The notes under the pieces are model-generated. The model searched no databases. It was given only the letters and a program-made list of their open reading frames with translations, and was not told the DNA's origin. Shown piece by piece: positions 58,081-64,000 of a stretch of DNA of 64,000 nt. Numbering within the stretch: the stretch's first letter is position 1; the number at the start of each line of letters is the position of its first letter. Source of the DNA: an uncultured Lutibacter sp. (GTDB lineage: Bacteria > Bacteroidota > Bacteroidia > Flavobacteriales > Flavobacteriaceae); assembly GCF_947493565.1 (NCBI RefSeq), contig NZ_CANLRG010000007.1:124001-188000 (forward strand). Reading direction: 5' to 3'. The position numbers and the translations under genes are program-made.

Positions 58081-59103
58081 ATGAATGAAAATTTGAATCC
58101 TGATAAAACTAATTTTTCACCTGAAGAATTGGACGTTGAAAAAAAATTACGTCCATTAACTTTTAGTGACTTTACAGGACAAGAGCAAGTTTTAGAGAAT
58201 CTTAAAATTTTTGTTGAAGCGGCGAATTTAAGAGACGAAGCCTTAGATCATACGTTATTTCATGGTCCCCCAGGTTTAGGAAAAACTACATTGGCACATA
58301 TATTATCCAATGAATTAAATGTAGGTCTTAAAATAACTTCAGGTCCTGTTTTGGATAAACCAGGTGATTTAGCTGGGCTATTGACCAATTTAAGTGAACG
58401 AGATGTATTGTTTATTGATGAAATTCATCGATTAAGTCCAATTGTAGAAGAATATTTATATTCTGCAATGGAAGATTATCGTATCGATATTATGATTGAA
58501 TCTGGACCAAACGCTCGTACTGTTCAAATAGATTTAGAACCATTTACTTTAATTGGAGCCACTACACGTTCAGGTTTATTAACAGCACCAATGAGAGCTC
58601 GATTTGGAATTAGTAGTAGATTGCAATACTATAATACAGAACTACTTACTACTATTGTTCAACGAAGCGCCACCATTTTAAAAGTGCCTACTTCAATGGA
58701 AGCAGCAATTGAGATCGCAGGTAGAAGTAGAGGAACACCTCGTATAGCAAATGCTTTATTGCGTAGAGTTAGAGATTTTGCTCAAATTAAAGGAGATGGA
58801 ACAATTACCATTGAAATTGCAAAATATGCCTTAAATGCCTTAAACGTAGATGCTCATGGTCTAGATGAAATGGACAATAAGATTTTGACTACAATTATCG
58901 ATAAGTTTAAAGGAGGCCCTGTAGGGATAAGTACATTATCAACAGCAGTTGGAGAAAATTCTGAAACCATTGAAGAAGTTTATGAACCTTTTTTAATTCA
59001 AGAAGGTTTTATAATGCGTACACCAAGAGGAAGAGAAGTTACTCATTTAGCTTACAAACACTTAGGTAAAGTTAAAGGAGAAAGTCAGGGAGAACTATTC
59101 TAA
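58081..59103 (+). CDS. ruvB: Holliday junction branch migration helicase RuvB
   Basis: A 340-residue AAA+ motor that drives branch migration with RuvA. Walker A is GPPGLGKTT and Walker B is [11 protein letters not shown], with sensor 1 [10 protein letters not shown]. The C-terminal winged helix ends in [16 protein letters not shown]. Length is standard and the start is the only plausible ATG. ruvA and ruvC are not in the window. Confidence 0.97.
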   Translation: MNENLNPDKTNFSPEELDVEKKLRPLTFSDFTGQEQVLENLKIFVEAANLRDEALDHTLFHGPPGLGKTTLAHILSNELNVGLKITSGPVLDKPGDLAGLLTNLSERDVLFIDEIHRLSPIVEEYLYSAMEDYRIDIMIESGPNARTVQIDLEPFTLIGATTRSGLLTAPMRARFGISSRLQYYNTELLTTIVQRSATILKVPTSMEAAIEIAGRSRGTPRIANALLRRVRDFAQIKGDGTITIEIAKYALNALNVDAHGLDEMDNKILTTIIDKFKGGPVGISTLSTAVGENSETIEEVYEPFLIQEGFIMRTPRGREVTHLAYKHLGKVKGESQGELF

Positions 59104-59109
59104 ACAATA

Positions 59110-59125
59110 TGTGATTAAAATCACA
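59110..59125 (+). promoter_or_regulatory. Crp/Fnr-type site upstream of the SulP pair
   Basis: TGTGATTAAAATCACA is a perfect 7-2-7 inverted repeat and matches TGTGA-N6-TCACA. Its centre (59117.5) is 28.5 bases before the first T of the -7 element, near -40 of the predicted transcript, the place for a class II activator. There is no TTG at -33. Confidence 0.65.
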
Positions 59126-59145
59126 AAACTAAATTTTTATCGCTG

Positions 59146-59153
59146 TACTTTTG
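59146..59153 (+). promoter_or_regulatory. -7 element of the SulP pair
   Basis: Perfect TACTTTTG, 26 bases before the ATG of the first transporter. Confidence 0.65.
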
Positions 59154-59179
59154 TAGTGATAATTAGCATAAACTTAGCT

Positions 59180-60907
59180 ATGAGTTTAAAAAAACTATTC
59201 CCTTTTTTAATATGGTTGCCTTTAATAAAAGACACTTGGAAAGATGATATAATTGCAGGTATTACAGGAACCATTATTGTGATACCTCAAGCAGTAGCAT
59301 TTGCTATGATTGCTGGTTTACCTCCAATATATGGTTTTTATACCGCAATGATAACCCCTTTAATAGCTGCATTATTTGGCTCATCATATCATTTAATTTC
59401 TGGACCAACAACCACAAGTTCTATAGTTGTATTTGCAGTAATAAGTAAATTTGCAAACCCTGAATCTGAGATGGAAGCTTTTATTTCATTAGCAATACTG
59501 TTATCATTTATGGCAGGAGTTATAAAACTAGTAATGGGCTTTGCTAAAATGGGTAAACTAGTAAATTTTGTTTCACATTCTGTTGTAATAGGCTTTGCTG
59601 CTGGAGCAGGAATTTTAATCGCTTTTAAACAATTAAAATATGTTTTTGGTATAGAAGTTCCATTAGGAAGTTCGTTCTACGAAATTATAGATTATATCAT
59701 TTTACACATACAAGAAACTAATTTATATGTTTTAGGGGTTGCATTAGGTACTCTTTTAATTGCATTTGTAATAAAAAGAATCAAATACATTTCAAGATTA
59801 TACATGTTAATAGCGATGGTGTTGGGAAGCGTTTTGGCAATTCTTTTAGGAGGTTCTTTACATGGGATTGAAACCGTAGGAAATGTACCTTCTAATTTAC
59901 CACCATTTAAAGTACCAGATTTTAATTTTGAAGATATGCGTTTGTTAACTACAGGTGCAATTACTTTAGCTTTACTAGGTTTGGTTGAAGCCGTTTCAAT
60001 TGCGAGAGCAGTAGCCTTACATTCTCATCAAAAATTAGATAATAATCAAGAGTTTATAGGCCAAGGATTGTCAAATATTATTTCTAGTTTTTTCTCTTCT
60101 TATGCAAGTTCAGGCTCATTTACAAGATCAGGTGTAAATTACCAAGCAGGAGCTAAAACACCATTTTCAGCCATTATATCTGCAATAGGTTTAATGTTAG
60201 TGGTTTTATTTTTTGCCAAATTTGCATCGCACTTACCTAAACCAGCTATGGGTGGTATTATTTTATTGGTAGGCTATAATTTAATAGATTTTGAACATAT
60301 TAAGAAAATAACAAAAAGCAGTAAACGAGAATTTATTGTTTTGATGGTTACTCTTTTGGGAACTTTATTTTTGGAATTAGAGATTGCCCTATTTTTAGGA
60401 ATAATAATTTCACTGTTTTTTTATCTAGAAAGAACTTCAAAACCAAACATAGCTGTATTTGGAAAAAATAGTGCAGATAAATTTATTAATTTAATTAGAG
60501 ATGACTCAGCTGAAGAATGTCCACAATTAAAAATGATTAGAATTGACGGTTCTTTATATTTTGGAGCTGTAGATGGTATCTCAAATTATTTTGCTGAGTT
60601 GTATGACAAGAACGACTATAAACATTTACTTATTATCGCAAATGGTATTAATTTTATAGACGTAGCTGGGGCTGAATGGATTACCCATGAGGTTTTAAAG
60701 TGGCAAAAGAGAGGAGGAGGAATTTATTTTGTTGGTTTAAAAATTATAAGTCAAGATGTTCTTAAAAAAGGAGGGTTTATTCAAACTATTGGATCTCAAA
60801 ATTTCTTTAAAGATAAAAACACAGCTATTTCAACAATTTTTAAAAAGTTAAACAAAGAACAATGCTTAAGTTGTAAGGTTAAATTATTTAATGAATGTAA
60901 AGTATGA
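59180..60907 (+). CDS. SulP-family anion transporter with STAS domain (first copy)
   Basis: A 575-residue membrane transporter started at the ATG at 59180 (MSLKKLFPFLIWLP); a GTG at 59111 would start inside the regulatory repeat and upstream of the promoter. The first helices carry AGITGTIIVIPQAVAFAMIAGLPPIYGFY, the SulP signature region. A C-terminal STAS domain (about 445-555, with INFIDVAGAEW) follows, and the protein ends in a short Cys-rich tail (CLSCKVKLFNECK). Family members move sulfate, bicarbonate or related anions. The substrate is not fixed by sequence, but the linked sulfur enzyme suggests sulfite, sulfate or thiosulfate. Confidence 0.92.
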   Translation: MSLKKLFPFLIWLPLIKDTWKDDIIAGITGTIIVIPQAVAFAMIAGLPPIYGFYTAMITPLIAALFGSSYHLISGPTTTSSIVVFAVISKFANPESEMEAFISLAILLSFMAGVIKLVMGFAKMGKLVNFVSHSVVIGFAAGAGILIAFKQLKYVFGIEVPLGSSFYEIIDYIILHIQETNLYVLGVALGTLLIAFVIKRIKYISRLYMLIAMVLGSVLAILLGGSLHGIETVGNVPSNLPPFKVPDFNFEDMRLLTTGAITLALLGLVEAVSIARAVALHSHQKLDNNQEFIGQGLSNIISSFFSSYASSGSFTRSGVNYQAGAKTPFSAIISAIGLMLVVLFFAKFASHLPKPAMGGIILLVGYNLIDFEHIKKITKSSKREFIVLMVTLLGTLFLELEIALFLGIIISLFFYLERTSKPNIAVFGKNSADKFINLIRDDSAEECPQLKMIRIDGSLYFGAVDGISNYFAELYDKNDYKHLLIIANGINFIDVAGAEWITHEVLKWQKRGGGIYFVGLKIISQDVLKKGGFIQTIGSQNFFKDKNTAISTIFKKLNKEQCLSCKVKLFNECKV

Positions 60908-60917
60908 ACAACAAGTA

Positions 60918-62651
60918 ATGATTAAACATTTTATTCCAAGTTTACAATGGTTACCAAACTATAAGAAAGAATGGTTAAAAGGTGACATTAATGCAGGATT
61001 AACCATTGGAATTATGTTAATACCTCAAGGAATTGCTTATGCAATGATTGCAGGTTTGCCTCCTATTTACGGTTTATACACAGCAATGATACCACAAATT
61101 GTTTATGCTTTTTTAGGAACTTCTAGACAATTAGCTGTAGGGCCAGTAGCAATGGATTCTTTAATTGTAGCTTCTGGGGTGGCAACATTAGCACAAATTG
61201 GAACAGAAAATTTTATTGAGTTTGCTATTTTATTAGCTTTCTTAATGGGCTTAATGCAAATTATTTTTGGTGTATTTAAATTGGGATTTTTGGTAAATTT
61301 TTTATCAAGACCTGTTATAAGCGGATTTACATCTGCTGCGGCATTAATTATAGGACTAAATCAGTTAAAACACTTACTAGGTGTTAATATTCAAAGAAAT
61401 AATAAAATTCAAAATTTAATTGTAGATGCTTACACTAATATTAGTGATATTGAATGGAAAACTTTTTTAATTGGGGCTATTTCAATAATTATTTTAGTGT
61501 ATTTTAAAAAGTATTCTAAAAAAATTCCAGCGGCATTAATTGTAGTAGTATTAGGCATACTTTTAGTTAAAATATTTAATTTAGAACAGTCTGGAGTTAA
61601 AATTGTGGGCGAAATTCCTAAGGGTTTACCAAGTTTTAAAATGTTAAATTTTAATTTTAAAGTAATTATGGAATTATACCCAATAGCACTAACGTTAGCA
61701 TTTATTGCGTTTTTGGAAGCGATATCTGTAGCAAAAGCAATTGAATTAAAACATACTAATTATAAAGTAGAACCCAATAAAGAATTAATAGCTATTGGAT
61801 TTGGAAATTTAGTGGGTTCTTTTTTTCAAACATACCCCGCCACTGGTGGTTTATCTAGAACGGCTGTAAACAATCAAATTGGAGCCAAAACTCCTTTAGC
61901 TAGTTTAATAGCAGCATTTGTGGTTGGTCTTACATTAATGTACTTTACTCCATTATTTTATTATTTGCCCAAAGCAATTTTAGCAGCAATAATTATAGTA
62001 GCTGTTTTTGGGTTGTTAGATTTTACAGTGCCAAAACAGTTACTTAGTTATTCAAAAAGAGAATTAATAATATTGAATATAACATTGATAATTACTGCAA
62101 CAATTGGAATAAAGGAAGGAATATTAACTGGGATAGTTTTATCAATTTCTATGTTAATATATAGAAGTACCAAACCTCATATTGCAATTTTAGGAAAAGT
62201 ACCTAATACTCATTTTTATAGAAATTTATCAAGATTTGAAGGTTTATTGGAAACCAAAGATGAAATTCTTATTTTAAGGTTTGATGCTCAATTATACTTT
62301 GCTAATGTACAATACTTTAAAGATAAGTTAGATGAATACGCTGCTCAAAAAGGAAATAAATTAAAGTTAATTATTGTTGATGGTGAAAGTATTAATAGTG
62401 TTGATAGCTCAGCAATATACACGTTAAAAGATGTAATAGCCAAATATGAAAAGTTAGGAATTGAATTGTCTTTTTCAGGCTTAAAGGGACCAGTAAGAGA
62501 TGTATTAAGTAAAGCGGGTGTTATAAGAAAAATAGGATTAGAAAGTTGCTTTATGAGCATTCAAGAAGCAGTTGATGCATTTGAAGAAAGAAAAAAGAAT
62601 AAAGAAATTGAAGTGAAATATTTTGAATATATAAAACAAACAAATCGTTAA
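60918..62651 (+). CDS. SulP-family anion transporter with STAS domain (second copy)
   Basis: A 577-residue tandem relative of the preceding gene. The start at 60918 (MIKHFIPSLQWLP) aligns with the first copy's start; an ATG at 60891 would overlap the preceding gene by 17 bases. It keeps the SulP signature IPQGIAYAMIAGLPPIYGLY and a C-terminal STAS domain with SINSVDSSAIYTLKDV. It lacks the Cys tail of the first copy. The two copies differ throughout, so the duplication is old and the two may differ in substrate or form a heterodimer. Confidence 0.92.
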   Translation: MIKHFIPSLQWLPNYKKEWLKGDINAGLTIGIMLIPQGIAYAMIAGLPPIYGLYTAMIPQIVYAFLGTSRQLAVGPVAMDSLIVASGVATLAQIGTENFIEFAILLAFLMGLMQIIFGVFKLGFLVNFLSRPVISGFTSAAALIIGLNQLKHLLGVNIQRNNKIQNLIVDAYTNISDIEWKTFLIGAISIIILVYFKKYSKKIPAALIVVVLGILLVKIFNLEQSGVKIVGEIPKGLPSFKMLNFNFKVIMELYPIALTLAFIAFLEAISVAKAIELKHTNYKVEPNKELIAIGFGNLVGSFFQTYPATGGLSRTAVNNQIGAKTPLASLIAAFVVGLTLMYFTPLFYYLPKAILAAIIIVAVFGLLDFTVPKQLLSYSKRELIILNITLIITATIGIKEGILTGIVLSISMLIYRSTKPHIAILGKVPNTHFYRNLSRFEGLLETKDEILILRFDAQLYFANVQYFKDKLDEYAAQKGNKLKLIIVDGESINSVDSSAIYTLKDVIAKYEKLGIELSFSGLKGPVRDVLSKAGVIRKIGLESCFMSIQEAVDAFEERKKNKEIEVKYFEYIKQTNR

Positions 62652-62670
62652 AAAAATCAAAATATTTTTA

Positions 62671-62692
62671 TTATGTAACCTTAATTACATAA
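62671..62692 (+). promoter_or_regulatory. Crp/Fnr-type site upstream of the persulfide dioxygenase gene
   Basis: Arms TTATGTAA (62671-62678) and TTACATAA (62685-62692) around a six-base centre; the core is TGTAA-N6-TTACA. The centre (62681.5) is again exactly 28.5 bases before the first T of a perfect -7 element. Confidence 0.65.
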
Positions 62693-62708
62693 AAATACGT
62701 TGTTTCTT

Positions 62709-62726
62709 GTAGTTTTGGAAAACTAC
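62709..62726 (+). promoter_or_regulatory. -7 element inside a perfect inverted repeat
   Basis: TAGTTTTG (62710-62717) is a perfect TAnnTTTG. It lies inside GTAGTTTT-GG-AAAACTAC (62709-62726), an 8-2-8 inverted repeat that spans the promoter and the predicted start of transcription. Confidence 0.55.
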
Positions 62727-62760
62727 GTACTAAGTTTAATAAAATAAAAATCAGATAATT

Positions 62761-64000
62761 ATGAAAGTAGAACAATTATTTACCGGCTGTTTGGCAGAAA
62801 TGGCTTACTATATTGAGTCAAATGGAGAAGCTGCCATAATTGATCCTTTAAGAGAGACTGAACCCTATATTGAGATGGCTAAGGCTGATGGAGCTAGAAT
62901 TAAATATGTTTTTTTAACACACTTTCATGCTGATTTTGTGTCTGGTCAAGTTGATTTAGCTAAAAAAACTGGAGCAACTATTGTATTTGGTCCAAATGCA
63001 AATCCTCATTACGAAATTCATCAAGGAAAAGATGGAGAGCAATTTAAAATTGGTAATGTTACTTTAAAACTATTACATACTCCAGGTCATACTATGGAAT
63101 CTTCATCCTATTTATTAATTGATAAAGATGGAAATACACCTTACGTATTTACAGGAGATTGTTTATTTATTGGAGATGTTGGTAGACCTGATTTAGCAGT
63201 AAAATCAGACTTAACTCAAGAAGATTTAGCAGGTCATTTGTTTGATTCATTAAGAAATAAAATAATGACATTACCTGATGATATTGTTGTTTATCCTAAC
63301 CATGGTGCTGGTTCTGCTTGTGGAAAAAATATGAGCTCTGAAACTTTTGATACTTTAGGAAATCAAAAGAAAACCAATTATGCCTTAAGAGCAGATATGA
63401 CAAAAGAAGAATTTATTAAAGAAGTAACAACGGGCTTAAAACCTGCTCCCCAATACTTTGGCAATAATGTTAGAATGAATAAAGGGGTAAATACTAGTAT
63501 TGATGAAATTTTGCATAGAGGAACAACTCCAATTGATGCTGCTACTTTTAAAGAAATGAGTGAACAAGAAGATATATTAGTCATTGATACTCGTTCAAAA
63601 GATGAATATACTGAAGAAGGTACAGTTCCTGGAGCTTGGTACATAGGTGTAGATGGAGGTTTTGCTCCTTGGGTTGGAGCATTGATTACGGATATCAATC
63701 AAAAAATTATTTTTATTGCAGAAGGAGGAAGAGAACACGAAGTAGTAACACGTTTTTCTCGTGTTGGATATGACAATACTTTAGGGTATTTAAGAGGAGG
63801 TATACATGCGTGGTTAGCAGCTGGTTATAAAGTGGATAAAATTGGTTCTATTTCAGCTGTTCAGTTTGCAAATAAGCTAAAAGAAGGAAGTATTGAAGTT
63901 GCTCTTGATGTTAGAAAAGAATCAGAATATCAATCTGAACATGTAGTAGGGGTTGATAATTTTCCTTTAGACTTTATTCATTCAAATTTTGCAGAAATTA
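62761..64000 (+). CDS. CstB-like persulfide dioxygenase-rhodanese fusion, truncated by window edge
   Basis: Visible for 413 residues and still open at the end of the window. The N-terminal part (1-250) is an ETHE1-type metallo-beta-lactamase fold with iron ligands H54, H56 and D58 in THFHADF, then HTPGHT, TGDCLFIGDVGRPDL and YPNHGAG. A first rhodanese domain (about 265-365) follows, but where the catalytic Cys loop should be it reads FIAEGGREHE with no Cys, so it is a pseudo-domain. A second rhodanese domain begins at about residue 375 (VALDVRKESEYQSEH) and runs off the edge. This order matches CstB of Staphylococcus, which oxidises persulfides to sulfite and thiosulfate. It probably removes excess sulfide. 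Confidence 0.92.
   Translation, partial: MKVEQLFTGCLAEMAYYIESNGEAAIIDPLRETEPYIEMAKADGARIKYVFLTHFHADFVSGQVDLAKKTGATIVFGPNANPHYEIHQGKDGEQFKIGNVTLKLLHTPGHTMESSSYLLIDKDGNTPYVFTGDCLFIGDVGRPDLAVKSDLTQEDLAGHLFDSLRNKIMTLPDDIVVYPNHGAGSACGKNMSSETFDTLGNQKKTNYALRADMTKEEFIKEVTTGLKPAPQYFGNNVRMNKGVNTSIDEILHRGTTPIDAATFKEMSEQEDILVIDTRSKDEYTEEGTVPGAWYIGVDGGFAPWVGALITDINQKIIFIAEGGREHEVVTRFSRVGYDNTLGYLRGGIHAWLAAGYKVDKIGSISAVQFANKLKEGSIEVALDVRKESEYQSEHVVGVDNFPLDFIHSNFAEI

Noticed and set aside
59111-59179. GTG start that would lengthen the first SulP protein by 23 residues
   Set aside because: The extension would begin inside the Crp-type repeat and upstream of the -7 element, and the second copy starts at the position equal to 59180.
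63378-63698. Minus-strand open frame of 106 codons near the right edge
   Set aside because: It is antisense to the CstB-like gene, whose rhodanese and dioxygenase motifs are continuous through it.

Overview
The window is 64 kb of AT-rich chromosome from a member of the Bacteroidota, almost certainly a marine-type Flavobacteriaceae; the genus cannot be fixed from the sequence alone. The signs are flavobacterial signature families (DUF2723 glycosyltransferase, DUF6089, the HYC_CC_PP family, alternative complex III next to an aa3-type oxidase, a doubled OmpH gene after bamA), almost no Shine-Dalgarno sequences, and many copies of the Bacteroidota -7 promoter element TAnnTTTG directly upstream of genes. 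There is no CRISPR array, insertion sequence, prophage or rRNA operon. A single tRNA gene, tRNA-Gln(TTG), is present.

Layout. 1-8.5 kb: a truncated DUF2723 membrane glycosyltransferase, tRNA-Gln, a secreted GH2 beta-galactosidase and a large secreted BNR/VPS10-type propeller protein. 8.6-11.8 kb: a sensor kinase and a sigma-54-dependent (NtrC-type) regulator, followed by two small unknown genes that may be its target. 11.9-22.7 kb: a copper defence locus on the minus strand (HYC_CC_PP small protein, CusA, CusC-like TolC protein, CusB, a metal-domain/AraC fusion regulator, a metal-binding secreted protein, and CopA). 23.2-31.6 kb: gamma carbonic anhydrase, then a long minus-strand cell-envelope unit (CBS protein, nadK, DUF6089, uppS, bamA, two ompH, murI). 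31.7-35 kb: pdxJ, an alpha/beta hydrolase, a holin-like membrane protein and tig. 35-41.8 kb: a minus-strand block with a divergent pyruvate kinase, a DEAD-family helicase, a methyltransferase, an M1 peptidase and small secreted proteins. 42-46 kb: clpP-clpX, dnaG and a SPOR protein. 46.6-58 kb: the respiratory chain block actABCDEF (alternative complex III) followed by coxBA. 58.1-64 kb: ruvB, two tandem SulP anion transporters, and a CstB-like persulfide dioxygenase/rhodanese fusion cut by the window edge.

How the parts work together. ActABCDEF oxidises menaquinol and passes electrons through cytochrome c domains to CoxBA, which reduces oxygen. The two copper systems act on different compartments: CopA exports copper from the cytoplasm and CusABC removes it across the outer membrane, with repeated Cys/His/Met metal-binding modules in several components. 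The SulP pair and the CstB-like enzyme form a probable sulfide/persulfide handling unit.

The most interesting signal is regulatory. The SulP pair and the CstB-like gene each carry a Crp/Fnr-type inverted repeat (TGTRA-N6-TYACA) whose centre lies exactly 28.5 bases upstream of the first T of a perfect TAnnTTTG element, which points to one shared activator. Other points worth a second look are a DnaG primase without its zinc ligands, a pyruvate kinase with the L/K signature of K+-independent enzymes, the metal-domain/AraC fusion, and the possible sigma-54 target operon of unknown function.
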